From Clostridia bacterium (GTDB taxonomy: Bacteria > Bacillota > Clostridia > Christensenellales > Borkfalkiaceae), in the NCBI GenBank assembly GCA_017558105.1, contig JAFYWI010000001.1:1-64000 (forward strand): DNA of 64,000 nt, in the 5' to 3' direction. The translations under genes were made by a program, and so were the position numbers. Below, one piece after another: positions 1-7,599 of the stretch (its first letter is position 1; each line of letters begins with the position of its first letter). Below the pieces are notes generated by a model that was given only the letters and a program-made list of their open reading frames with translations, was not told where the DNA came from and made no database searches.

Positions 1-1539
1 ACCTGTTTTACCTGCAACTCTATAACCTTCAATATAAGCATTTTTACCACTACCAGAAGTTACAACTTCTTCTAACATAGAATTTAGTATAGAAGACGCT
101 TCTTGGCTAATTACCCTACCTTTTGCGTTAGGCAAGTAACTTTGTGCAATAACGTTATCTTTTGAATATATTTCTTTCATAAAATGTGGAGTGTAATAAA
201 TTCCCCCATTAATAGCGGCGGCAGTTGCACTAATTAGTTGTAGCCCCGTGCAAGCAATAGTTTGCCCAAAAGCAATTCTGCATAAATCTACGTTCTGAAC
301 GGATTGCTCTGGCAAAACCATACCTTGCGATTCTCCGCTAAAATCTACCCCCGTTACACTTCCATAGTTAAATTTTTCTAAATATTTATACATTGTAGTT
401 TTGCCTAAAGACATACCAATATCTACAAAAATTGGGTTACAACTATTATTTAATGCGCCTTGCAAATTTAAATTGGCATGCTTGCCGTTAGAGTGGTTAG
501 ACCAACACTTAACCTTAGTGCCGTCTATATACCTATACCTTGAAGAATTAAAAACGTGTTCTGGAGAAAAAGCCTTAGAATTACCTTGCAAATATTCTTC
601 TATATTGGCAGCACTTGTTAAAATTTTAAAAGTAGAACCTGGCTCGTAAATATCACTTATAAGCCCACATCTATTTAGCGTGTTTAATAAAGGAATATCG
701 TCTCTTGGAACTTCGTTTAGGTTATAACTTGGCTTGCTACTTAAAGCCAATATTTCTCCGTTAGAAGGGTCTATAACAATCATTTGGGCAGATTTGCAAT
801 TATGTACTTTCATTGCTTGAGCCATAGCACTATCGCACATTTGTTGAATTTCGTAATCTATGGTTAATTTAACGTTAAGCCCGCTTGTTGCAGGTAAATA
901 ACTTGCCTTTCCGTTTTCTATTTCTACCCCAACGATATCTGTTTCGTAAAGAATTTCGCCGTTAATTCCAGAAAGATATTTATCGTAATAAAGTTCTAAC
1001 CCTGCTTGCCCCTTGCCATCGTTTGAAGTAAACCCCATAACGGCAGAAAGCATTTCGTTATAAGGGTAAACCCTACTATTATCTCTTGCATAATAAACGC
1101 CGGTAGTATCTAAGTTAAGCAATTCTTCTAATTGGCTTTTCTTAACTTGTTTTTTAATTGTTACTTCGCTTGACTTGGTTGTTGTTAACCTTTGGTGAAC
1201 GTAAGAATAGTCTAAATTAAGCACCGTACTTAAATTTTTTGTAAGCGCGTCTATATCTTTAACGGCTTTTTTTCTAACGAAAATTGTGTAAGTATCGTCG
1301 TTATTTGCTAAAATTACACCATTTCTGTCTGTAATTAGCCCCCTAGATGCAATAATTGGTATTTCCCTTGTCCACTGGTCAATTGCTTTTTCTTGCAAAT
1401 CGTTGCCCCAAACTACTTGAACGTAAAGTAATCTGCCAAAAATGCACAAAAATAAAAAGGTTATTGCAAGTAATATTGCAAATAACCTCTTTCGTAAAAT
1501 TGTTATTGAAAATTCTATTGTTGGTTTTTGGTTTTTCAT
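1..1539 (-). CDS. Class B penicillin-binding protein (FtsI/SpoVD type), C-terminus cut by window edge
   Basis: Peptidoglycan transpeptidase of the septal or spore-cortex class; it would cross-link stem peptides outside the membrane. Translation from the ATG at 1539 gives a short basic N-terminus, one membrane anchor (about residues 15-40), a PBP-dimer region, then the transpeptidase domain. All three catalytic motifs are visible: STFK inside EPGSTFKI (about residue 301), SCN (about 366) and KTG (about 510), the last at the very edge, so the remaining C-terminus and any PASTA domain lie outside. It is the last visible gene of mraZ-rsmH-ftsL-pbp, the usual place for ftsI or spoVD; the two cannot be told apart here. 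Its Shine-Dalgarno sequence is weak. Confidence 0.93.
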   Translation of the reverse strand, partial: MKNQKPTIEFSITILRKRLFAILLAITFLFLCIFGRLLYVQVVWGNDLQEKAIDQWTREIPIIASRGLITDRNGVILANNDDTYTIFVRKKAVKDIDALTKNLSTVLNLDYSYVHQRLTTTKSSEVTIKKQVKKSQLEELLNLDTTGVYYARDNSRVYPYNEMLSAVMGFTSNDGKGQAGLELYYDKYLSGINGEILYETDIVGVEIENGKASYLPATSGLNVKLTIDYEIQQMCDSAMAQAMKVHNCKSAQMIVIDPSNGEILALSSKPSYNLNEVPRDDIPLLNTLNRCGLISDIYEPGSTFKILTSAANIEEYLQGNSKAFSPEHVFNSSRYRYIDGTKVKCWSNHSNGKHANLNLQGALNNSCNPIFVDIGMSLGKTTMYKYLEKFNYGSVTGVDFSGESQGMVLPEQSVQNVDLCRIAFGQTIACTGLQLISATAAAINGGIYYTPHFMKEIYSKDNVIAQSYLPNAKGRVISQEASSILNSMLEEVVTSGSGKNAYIEGYRVAGKTG

Positions 1540-1583
1540 CAATATATTTTATTAACGAAAACCTAATTTAATTACAAAAATTA

Positions 1584-2180
1584 TTATCTCTTAGCCATTC
1601 CGTTTTGTTCTGCCCATTCTACAACGTAATCGTTATTAGTAATAGAGTCGATATCGTTTAATTTTTGGTTATATTCTGTAAAGATGCCGTTTAATTCTGC
1701 TTGTTTAGCAACGTTGTTTTTGTTTAGTGATGCTAAAACACCCGTATTTAACACGATTAGCGCTAAAATAACGGTAATTGCAAGTGAATATAATACCATT
1801 AAAAATCTTTTGCCAGAATTTACTTGAGCCTTATGCACAGCAACAGAAGATGCTTTTTTCATATTTTCTGCGGCTTGAAGATTGTCTTGTTCAATAAATT
1901 GCATTGTTGTAGAAGATGGTTTTAAGTCTTCTTCATTGTCAGAAACGGTAACGTTTAAGGCAACCTCTTTTTCTTTAACTTCCGTTTTTTCAATAGTACG
2001 GTCGTAATTTAAGAGCTTGTCTAAATTTCTTTGCATTCTTTCTTTTGCTTCTTCAAGGCTTTCTTCCTTAATTTCTGCATTATAATCTTTCACTTCTTCT
2101 TTTTCTAGTAGAGCAACGCTAGCGCGAGATTCGTTAGAATAAATGCTATTTGTTCCATCTAAACGTCTTGTGGTTATCAT
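1584..2180 (-). CDS. ftsL: FtsL-like bitopic division protein
   Basis: Probable FtsL, the small single-pass protein that with DivIC/FtsB links the divisome to septal peptidoglycan synthesis. Identification rests mainly on position between rsmH and the PBP gene, plus topology: a long charged cytoplasmic N-terminus (about 125 residues rich in Glu and Lys), one membrane segment (about 127-152) and a short external helical tail of about 45 residues. At 198 aa it is longer than usual, the excess being the cytoplasmic part. The start is supported by AAGGAG a few bases upstream. Sequence similarity to FtsL is low, as is normal for the family. Confidence 0.75.
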   Translation of the reverse strand: MITTRRLDGTNSIYSNESRASVALLEKEEVKDYNAEIKEESLEEAKERMQRNLDKLLNYDRTIEKTEVKEKEVALNVTVSDNEEDLKPSSTTMQFIEQDNLQAAENMKKASSVAVHKAQVNSGKRFLMVLYSLAITVILALIVLNTGVLASLNKNNVAKQAELNGIFTEYNQKLNDIDSITNNDYVVEWAEQNGMAKR

Positions 2181-2192
2181 AATACGTCTCCT

Positions 2193-3128
2193 TTATACCT
2201 TTTCTGCTATTCGCAACTTTGCACTTTTAGACCTTGAGTTTTCTAAAAGTTCTTTTTCGCTTGCCGTTATTGGGTGATTTGTAAGTAGTTTAATTTCTTT
2301 TTTCTTACCACACACACAAACTGGTAAACTTTTATCGCATATACAGTCACTTTCCAGTTCCTTAAATGCTTTTTTAACGATTCTATCTTCTAAAGAATGA
2401 AACGTTATAATACAAATTCTTCCTTTTGGCTTTAATAACCTAGCCATTTTAATAACCGTTTCGTAAAGCCAGTTTAATTCGCCGTTTACTTCTATTCTTA
2501 GTGCCTGAAAAACTCTTTTTGACGGATGCCCGTTGTTTTGTAATTTTTTAGGAATACTTTCGGCTATTATTTTATTTAACTCTCCAACCGTTTTAATTGG
2601 AGCAATTTTTCTTTTTTCAACAATTTTTTTTGCTATAACAGAAGAAAACTTTTCTTCACCATATTCAAAAAAAATGTTTTTTAACTCTTCTAAAGAATAG
2701 TTGTTTACAACGTATTCTGCAGTTAGGGGGTTGTCCCTATTCATTCTCATATCTAGCGTAATTTCATCTGCTAAATAAGAAAAACCTCTTTCCCTATCGT
2801 CTAATTGAAAACTAGAAACACCTAAATCTAAAATAATTCCGTCAAACCCATCTATATTATAGGTGTTTTTAATTTCTTCTACGTTCTTAAAATTATCTTT
2901 AATAAAAACGAATTTCCCGTTAAACTCTTTTAACCTTTCAGTTGCCCTTTCTATAGCGCAATCGTCTAAATCGGTTGCGTAAAGTTTACCATTTGAAATT
3001 CTTTTTAATATTTCGTAAGAATGCCCGCCACCGCCAAGCGTTCCGTCGAAATATATTCCATCTTCTTTAACGTTTAGCCCGTTTATGCACTCGTTAAGCA
3101 TAACGGAATAGTGTTTTAGGTTAGCCAT
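2193..3128 (-). CDS. rsmH: 16S rRNA (cytosine1402-N4)-methyltransferase RsmH (MraW)
   Basis: SAM-dependent methyltransferase that modifies C1402 in the ribosomal P site of 16S rRNA. The 311-aa length is standard. The SAM-binding loop FDGTLGGGGHS is near residue 30, and RsmH motifs such as LDLGVSSFQLDD and ITFHSLEDRIVK are clear; the protein ends SRSAKLR-like, as the family does. Its ATG lies inside the end of mraZ, giving an 8-bp overlap that suggests translational coupling. Part of the division and cell-wall operon. Confidence 0.98.
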   Translation of the reverse strand: MANLKHYSVMLNECINGLNVKEDGIYFDGTLGGGGHSYEILKRISNGKLYATDLDDCAIERATERLKEFNGKFVFIKDNFKNVEEIKNTYNIDGFDGIILDLGVSSFQLDDRERGFSYLADEITLDMRMNRDNPLTAEYVVNNYSLEELKNIFFEYGEEKFSSVIAKKIVEKRKIAPIKTVGELNKIIAESIPKKLQNNGHPSKRVFQALRIEVNGELNWLYETVIKMARLLKPKGRICIITFHSLEDRIVKKAFKELESDCICDKSLPVCVCGKKKEIKLLTNHPITASEKELLENSRSKSAKLRIAEKV

Positions 3129-3552
3129 TATTAGTTATATTTTCAAATGCTTCTGCTAAAAGGTCGAAACTAATATCTTTAAATTGTTCGTTCCAAACTT
3201 CTTCTGCCCAAATTTCAACACAATTAGGACCTTTGAATACCATAATATTTTTTTCTATCTTTGCCCATTTACGCAAATTTTCTGGAATAAGTATTCTGCC
3301 TTGCTTGTCTTCTTCTGCTTCCCAACTATTGTAAAGAATAAACCTTGCCGTTGTTAATTCTTTTACTTTGTAAGGGTTAATTTTAGAAAGTGTTTTTTTA
3401 ACTTGTTGCATTTGTTCTTCTTTATAAACGTACAAGCAACCGCCAGTGCCAATGGTAATAGTATAATTATTGCCAAGCTCTTCTTTAAGTTTAGCAGGTA
3501 TTCTCATTCTGTTTTTAGCATCTAATTGATGATTATAACTCTTACCAGACAT
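3121..3552 (-). CDS. mraZ: MraZ, division/cell-wall operon regulator
   Basis: DNA-binding regulator that in other bacteria represses its own dcw operon. The 143-aa protein has the two expected SpoVT/AbrB-type half-domains, marked by DAKNRMRIPAKLK (about residue 12) and DKQGRILIPENLR (about residue 83). It is the first gene of mraZ-rsmH-ftsL-pbp and has a strong SD (AAGGAGG, 3564-3570) and a sigma-A promoter just upstream. I looked for the TGGGA-type direct repeats bound by MraZ in other species and did not find them in the 100 bp upstream. Confidence 0.97.
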   Translation of the reverse strand: MSGKSYNHQLDAKNRMRIPAKLKEELGNNYTITIGTGGCLYVYKEEQMQQVKKTLSKINPYKVKELTTARFILYNSWEAEEDKQGRILIPENLRKWAKIEKNIMVFKGPNCVEIWAEEVWNEQFKDISFDLLAEAFENITNNG

Positions 3553-3586
3553 ATAAACACTTTCCTCCTTATAATTTTATAGTGTA

Positions 3587-3615
3587 ATTCTAGCACAAGT
3601 TTTAACCACTGTCAA
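3587..3615 (-). promoter_or_regulatory. Sigma-A promoter of the mraZ operon
   Basis: On the minus strand TTGACA (3610-3615) is separated by 17 bp from TAGAAT (3587-3592), about 35 bp before the mraZ start. Near-consensus spacing and hexamers. Confidence 0.8.
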
Positions 3616-3650
3616 CCCTTTTTTTAATATTTTTTTTATTTTTTATTAAT

Positions 3651-4376
3651 TTACTTAACGTTTTTAGCATAATGAAAGTAAACTTTTTTGTTAAAATCTG
3701 CATTGTCGCCTATAAACAAAATTTCATTTTCGCTTGATTTTTCCTTGTGTTTTTGGCTTTTAATAAAATTTTCTACGTTTTTTAATAGATATTTATTTCC
3801 GCAAATAGTCAATTGTGGTTTTAAGTGGTTAATAATTTCATTTTTTATAAAATTATAGTGTGTACAACCTAAAATAAGGGTATTTATTTCATTAATTTGC
3901 CCTAGTGGTTTTAAGTGGTTTTGTACGTTTATTCTTTCTAGGTTAAAAATGTTATCTTCTATATCTTTTGCTAAGTTTACCAAACCAAAAGATAAAAATA
4001 AATTATTAGACTTATAGTTTTTAGCCGTTTTTGCCGTTGCAAGCAAAAGTGTTTTTTCACCACTAATAATAGCCTTTTCTACAGGCGGATATATGCCGAA
4101 CGTTTCTATCGGTGAATAATTTCTAACGTATTCTAAGGCGCTTACACTTAAAGTATTGCAAGCAACAACAATACATTTAAGGTCAAATTGCAAAACCTTA
4201 TCTAACGAGTTTTTTAGCAAAGAAATTAAATCTCCCTTTACCCTATTGCCGTATGGCGCGTTATAATTATCGCCATAATATAAAAAGTTTTCGTTTGGCA
4301 AAGTTTTAACTAATTCGTAAAGAGTTGTTAATCCGCCAATCCCACTATCTAAAACTGCAACGTACTGCTTTTTCAT
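3651..4376 (-). CDS. murI: Glutamate racemase MurI
   Basis: Cofactor-independent racemase producing D-glutamate for peptidoglycan. The signature motifs are present: DSGIGGLTT at the N-terminus, the first catalytic cysteine in VVACNTLS (about residue 73) and the second in LILGCTHY (about residue 170). At 241 aa it is slightly shorter than the usual 260-270. It is expressed divergently from rpsT, across a 141-bp gap. No convincing Shine-Dalgarno sequence precedes the ATG. Confidence 0.95.
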   Translation of the reverse strand: MKKQYVAVLDSGIGGLTTLYELVKTLPNENFLYYGDNYNAPYGNRVKGDLISLLKNSLDKVLQFDLKCIVVACNTLSVSALEYVRNYSPIETFGIYPPVEKAIISGEKTLLLATAKTAKNYKSNNLFLSFGLVNLAKDIEDNIFNLERINVQNHLKPLGQINEINTLILGCTHYNFIKNEIINHLKPQLTICGNKYLLKNVENFIKSQKHKEKSSENEILFIGDNADFNKKVYFHYAKNVK

Positions 4377-4448
4377 AGTAAATTTTATGCAAGATTATTT
4401 ATTTTAGTTAAATTTAATATAAAAAGCAAAATTATAGTTAAAATGTAG

Positions 4449-4477
4449 TTGCATTTATTATTTTTTTGTGTTAAAAT
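4449..4477 (+). promoter_or_regulatory. Sigma-A promoter of rpsT
   Basis: TTGCAT (4449-4454), 17-bp spacer, TAAAAT (4472-4477), about 40 bp before the rpsT start; SD AAGGAG at 4502-4507. Confidence 0.7.
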
Positions 4478-4517
4478 TATTAACGATATTTATTGAATTT
4501 TAAGGAGAATTACTTTA

Positions 4518-4904
4518 ATGCCTAATATTAAATCAGCAAAGAAAAGAGTATTAGTTAACGACAAAAAAACAGAACAAAACAAAATTATCCGTTCTTCTTT
4601 AAGAACAGCTATTAAAAAAGTAGACGCTTTAGTTAAAGAAGGCAAATTAGAAGAAGCAAAAGTTTTCTTAAACGAAGCATTTGCTATTATTGACTCTGCT
4701 TGTTCTAAAAACATTATTAAAAAGAACAACGCATCTAACAAAAAAGCAAAAATCGCTAAAAAAGTTTACAATGCTACTAAAGACGTAGCTGCAGAAGAAC
4801 CAGCAAAAGAAGAAGTTAAAGAAGAACCTAAAAAGGAAGAAGTTGCTGTTGAAGAACCTGTAAAAAAACCTAGAAAACCACGCGCTAAAAAGGTTGAAGA
4901 ATAA
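4518..4904 (+). CDS. rpsT: 30S ribosomal protein S20 with charged C-terminal tail
   Basis: S20 binds the 5' domain of 16S rRNA early in 30S assembly. Residues 1 to about 88 match S20: the start MPNIKSAKKRVLV, basic helices, and a Lys-rich end of the core (NKKAKIAKKVY). Beyond this lies a tail of about 40 residues made almost only of Glu, Lys, Ala, Val and Pro. Bacterial S20 is usually 85-90 aa, so the tail is an addition. It stands alone, with its own promoter and a strong terminator. Confidence 0.95.
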   Translation: MPNIKSAKKRVLVNDKKTEQNKIIRSSLRTAIKKVDALVKEGKLEEAKVFLNEAFAIIDSACSKNIIKKNNASNKKAKIAKKVYNATKDVAAEEPAKEEVKEEPKKEEVAVEEPVKKPRKPRAKKVEE

Positions 4905-4939
4905 TATTTAAAACTTAAAAAGTAATTTTTTATAAACTA

Positions 4940-4975
4940 AAAAGGCTTGCAAATTTGCAAGCCTTTTGTTTTTTT
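4940..4975 (+). terminator. Intrinsic terminator after rpsT
   Basis: Perfect hairpin: arms AAAAGGCTTGCAAA and TTTGCAAGCCTTTT (4940-4967), followed by a T-rich run. It also faces the 3' end of the lgt region on the other strand. Confidence 0.9.
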
Positions 4976-4981
4976 GTTTTA

Positions 4982-5101
4982 TTATTTTTTATCTTCTTTT
5001 TCGCCTTTATCTTCTTCTTTATTTTTGTTAAGAAGTTGCTTTATGCTTTTTGGTTTATTTTCTTTAACCTTTTCTTTTTCTTCTACTACACTTTCATTAA
5101 C
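4982..5101 (-). pseudogene. In-frame Lys/Glu-rich extension downstream of the lgt stop codon
   Basis: Directly after the lgt TAA (5102-5104) the same frame stays open for 39 sense codons and ends at a second TAA (4982-4984). The hypothetical peptide begins VNESVVEEKEKVKENK and ends in alternating Lys/Glu/Asp, much like the added tail of S20 in this genome. It has no start codon or SD of its own. The likeliest reading is a former C-terminal tail of Lgt cut off by a nonsense change (natural or a base error); readthrough is the less likely alternative. Confidence 0.45.
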
Positions 5102-5923
5102 TTAACTGCCCCTTGGCAAAACTATTGGAATTTCCTTTAATAAGTATATTGCAATTATAATTATACTACCTGCAATAAATATTATTGATTGCCATTGAGA
5201 AGGTGCTAAACCTAACACAAAGCCACCCCTAGCATCATCTCTAAATATTTCTATTATTATGCGCCATACACCATAAGCAAATAAATATACTGCGTGGGTA
5301 ATATTGCTTCTTTTGTAAAACAAATAAGTTAATAAACCAAACAAAGCAAATAAGAACAATGCTTCGTATAATTGAGTTGGAACGTAATAGCCCCATACTT
5401 TTACTTTATCAATAGTTCCTTGCATCCAAATGCCACCAAACACGTATTCTGTTGTGCTAAGTAGCGCACCACGACAACAACCAGCCATTAAGCAACCTAT
5501 TCTGCCAAATGCGTGAGCAATTGTTATACAAGCAGGCGCAGTTAATAAAATTTTGTTAAACTCTCTTACGTGCACACCTTTGTTTCTTCTAAAAACAAAA
5601 ATACCACCAACAAAGTAAATAAGTACAAATGCTATTGCTCCACCTACGAAGCCACCCATAGCCGTTATGCCTGCACCATTAAAATCCCATTTGCCCGTTT
5701 CTATATAGTTATATAAAGCTTGGAAAGCTTTTGCAGCAAGAAAGCCCAAAGCTATGGCAAAAATTGCCACCATAAAACCAAAATCTTGAACTTCTTTGTT
5801 TATTCTTTTAGCATCTGTAAACTTAAAATATACTAATATACATGCTAAAATACCTATGCCAATGCAAACCCCGTAAGGATAAACACCAGCTTCGCCGATA
5901 TGAAATATTGCGTATGGATACAT
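5102..5923 (-). CDS. lgt: Prolipoprotein diacylglyceryl transferase Lgt
   Basis: Integral membrane enzyme that transfers diacylglycerol from phosphatidylglycerol to the lipobox cysteine of prolipoproteins. The 273-aa protein has about seven membrane segments and the Lgt signature HAFGRIGCLMAGCCRG (about residue 135-150), which includes the essential His and Arg. The start is set by the SD-like AGAGGA upstream and a perfect sigma-A promoter. The C-terminus ends abruptly at PRGS; an in-frame charged extension follows the stop codon. A likely substrate in this window is the NlpC/P60 lipoprotein at 20561. Confidence 0.97.
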   Translation of the reverse strand: MYPYAIFHIGEAGVYPYGVCIGIGILACILVYFKFTDAKRINKEVQDFGFMVAIFAIALGFLAAKAFQALYNYIETGKWDFNGAGITAMGGFVGGAIAFVLIYFVGGIFVFRRNKGVHVREFNKILLTAPACITIAHAFGRIGCLMAGCCRGALLSTTEYVFGGIWMQGTIDKVKVWGYYVPTQLYEALFLFALFGLLTYLFYKRSNITHAVYLFAYGVWRIIIEIFRDDARGGFVLGLAPSQWQSIIFIAGSIIIIAIYLLKEIPIVLPRGS

Positions 5924-5952
5924 ATAAATTCCTCTTTTAATATCTTACGTTT

Positions 5953-5981
5953 ATTATACTACTCTATAGTTAAATTGTCAA
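5953..5981 (-). promoter_or_regulatory. Consensus sigma-A promoter of lgt
   Basis: TTGACA (5976-5981), 17 bp, TATAAT (5953-5958) on the minus strand, 30 bp before the lgt ATG. Perfect hexamers. Confidence 0.85.
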
Positions 5982-6008
5982 TGAATACAAAATTTATGTT
6001 GTATTTAT

Positions 6009-6037
6009 TTGCAAACTTTAATTAATTTGTATATAAT
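6009..6037 (+). promoter_or_regulatory. Sigma-A promoter of tRNA-Ser
   Basis: TTGCAA (6009-6014), 17 bp, TATAAT (6032-6037), ending 11 bp before the tRNA 5' end. Confidence 0.8.
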
Positions 6038-6048
6038 TTAATAGATAT

Positions 6049-6142
6049 GGAGAAGTATCGAAGTGGTTGTAACGAGAACGACTCGAAATCGTTTTGTCGG
6101 TGATAAGCCGGCACATGGGTTCGAATCCCATCTTCTCTGCCA
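6049..6142 (+). tRNA. tRNA-Ser, anticodon CGA
   Basis: Class II tRNA with a long variable arm. The acceptor stem is GGAGAAG paired with CTTCTCT (a G-U at position 1), the discriminator is G and CCA is encoded. The anticodon stem is AACGA/TCGTT with loop CTCGAAA, giving CGA, which reads UCG. The T arm is TGGG-TTCGAAT-CCCA. It has its own promoter and terminator. Confidence 0.95.
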
Positions 6143-6145
6143 CGG

Positions 6146-6179
6146 AAAACCTAAACCAGTTTTTTGGTTTGGGTTTTTT
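6146..6179 (+). terminator. Intrinsic terminator after tRNA-Ser
   Basis: A 13-bp stem with one G-U pair (AAAACCTAAACCA against TGGTTTGGGTTTT) and a T-rich 3' side. Confidence 0.75.
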
Positions 6180-6191
6180 GTTTGTAGTTGT

Positions 6192-6307
6192 AGATGGGAT
6201 TCGAATATGGAGAAAATTGCTTTAGCAATTTGTCCGTAGGACTAAACAGTAGCCACCTACTGTTTATCGGGTAGGTCGCACAGGCGAGAATCCCATCTTC
6301 TCCGCCA
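6192..6307 (+). repeat. Structured element carrying direct and inverted copies of the tRNA-Ser 3' end
   Basis: Positions 6288-6307 repeat the last 20 nt of tRNA-Ser (6123-6142) with one mismatch, including a G-CCA end. Positions 6192-6205 are a 14-nt inverted copy of the tRNA T-arm sequence. The two pair as an 11-bp outer stem (6192-6202 with 6288-6298). GGAGAA at 6209-6214 can alternatively pair with TTCTCC at 6298-6303, as in a tRNA-Ser acceptor stem. Inside are three hairpins: 6214-6231, 6232-6242 and a perfect 10-bp stem at 6243-6266. No D or T arm forms, so it is not a working tRNA. It may be a decayed tRNA duplicate, an integration scar or a small structured RNA. Confidence 0.6.
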
Positions 6308-6310
6308 ACC

Positions 6311-6350
6311 AAAAGCACGACACCGGCTTTACGCCTACTCGTGCTTTTTT
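6311..6350 (+). terminator. Intrinsic terminator after the structured element
   Basis: Stem AAAAGCACGA (6311-6320) against TCGTGCTTTT, 18-nt loop, followed by T-rich sequence. Its presence suggests that the element upstream is transcribed. Confidence 0.75.
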
Positions 6351-6388
6351 GTTTTGTTTATGCGTTAAATATATTATAGCCTAAATGG

Positions 6389-6417
6389 TTGATTTAATTA
6401 GAGTAATATATTATAAT
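6389..6417 (+). promoter_or_regulatory. Sigma-A promoter of the CDF-SulP pair
   Basis: TTGATT (6389-6394), 17 bp, TATAAT (6412-6417), 30 bp before the CDF start codon. Confidence 0.75.
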
Positions 6418-6447
6418 AATTTACAATATTTTATTTAAGGATTAGTT

Positions 6448-7572
6448 ATGGTAAATTCAACTTCTAATGAAAGAAAAAACAAAGGAACGTTTGCCAGTAT
6501 AATTGGCATATGCGTTAATATTCTTCTTGCAACGGGCAAAATAGTTACGGGCGTGTTGTTTGGGTTAATTTCTGTTTTAACAGACGGGTTAAACAACTTA
6601 ACCGACTGTGGTAGCAGTATAATTTCGCTTATATCTTTTAAGTTATCGGCAAAACCTGCAGACAAAGAACACCCTTACGGGCACGAAAGAATAGAATACG
6701 TTTGTTCTATGGCTGTAGCATTTATTATTTTGTTTGTTGCAGTTACAATGGCAATAGAATCAATAAATAAAATTATAACCCCTACAGAAGTAGAGTTTTC
6801 TTTAATAGTTGCCATTGTTTTAATTGTTTCAATGCTATTTAAGCTTGGGTTGTTTTTATATTACCGTTATACGTCTAAAAAAATTAATTCTTCTATTTTA
6901 AAAGCAACTGCACTAGATAGTTTAACAGATTGTATTTCTACTTTTTTAGTTTTAGTATGCCTTGTTATTAGTTACCTAACCAACTTTAACGCAGATGGAT
7001 ATGCGGGAATTTTAGTTTCTGTATTTATAGGCTACTCTGGAATAGGCGTTTTAAGCGACGTTTTTTCTATGCTAATTGGCAAAGCGCCAGATGCAAATAT
7101 GCTTAAAGAAATTAAAGAAAAAATACTCTCTTACCCTAACGTTTTAGGTGTGCACGATTTATCTGTTTATTGCTACGGGCCTAACAAATATTTTGCAAGT
7201 GCGCACGTAGAAGTAGATGCCAAGGTAGACGTATTAGACTCTCACGAATTGGTAGATAAAATTGAAAAAGAGTTTTTAGAAACAACGGGAATTGTTTTAA
7301 CAGGGCACTTAGACCCTATTGTTATTGACGATGAAAGAGTTAACTTTCTACGTGAAAAAACACAAGAATTTCTAATTAAAATAGACGATAGTTTTTCTTT
7401 GCACGATTTTAGAATGGTGTTTGGCAAAAACCAAACCAACGTGTTGTTTGACGTTGCCGTTCCTTACGACTGCAAACTTTCTAAAGAAGAAATTAAAAAT
7501 AAAATTGAAACTGAAATTAAAAAAATAGATGAAAAATATTGTTTAGTAATAACCATTGAGCCTTGCATATAA
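6448..7572 (+). CDS. Cation diffusion facilitator (CDF) family metal transporter
   Basis: Proton-coupled exporter of divalent metals (Zn, Mn, Fe or Co; the substrate is not predictable here). The 374-aa protein has about six membrane helices, the TM2 metal site in TDGLNNLTDCGSS (about residues 46-58), HPYGHERIEY in the following loop, the TM5 site in ALDSLTDC (about 153), and a cytosolic dimerisation domain from about residue 215 with histidines (GVHDLSVY, SAHVEVD). The C-terminus extends past the canonical domain with a second ferredoxin-like half of about 80 residues. SD AAGGA precedes the ATG. A SulP gene follows after 27 bp, probably co-transcribed. Confidence 0.93.
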   Translation: MVNSTSNERKNKGTFASIIGICVNILLATGKIVTGVLFGLISVLTDGLNNLTDCGSSIISLISFKLSAKPADKEHPYGHERIEYVCSMAVAFIILFVAVTMAIESINKIITPTEVEFSLIVAIVLIVSMLFKLGLFLYYRYTSKKINSSILKATALDSLTDCISTFLVLVCLVISYLTNFNADGYAGILVSVFIGYSGIGVLSDVFSMLIGKAPDANMLKEIKEKILSYPNVLGVHDLSVYCYGPNKYFASAHVEVDAKVDVLDSHELVDKIEKEFLETTGIVLTGHLDPIVIDDERVNFLREKTQEFLIKIDDSFSLHDFRMVFGKNQTNVLFDVAVPYDCKLSKEEIKNKIETEIKKIDEKYCLVITIEPCI

Positions 7573-7599
7573 ACCATTATTGCTATTAAGGATAAACTT

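Noticed and set aside
3553..3650. MraZ-binding TGGGA repeats before mraZ
   Set aside because: Only one GGG occurs in the region and no repeat series is present.
4955..5140. A hydrophobic Phe-rich protein on the plus strand
   Set aside because: It is the reverse of the Lys/Glu-rich tail region after lgt; AAA/GAA codons read backwards give TTT/TTC.
6209..6307. A second tRNA-Ser gene
   Set aside because: The 5' GGAGAA and 3' TTCTCC-G-CCA look like an acceptor stem, but no D arm, anticodon arm or T arm forms; inner hairpins are unrelated to tRNA.
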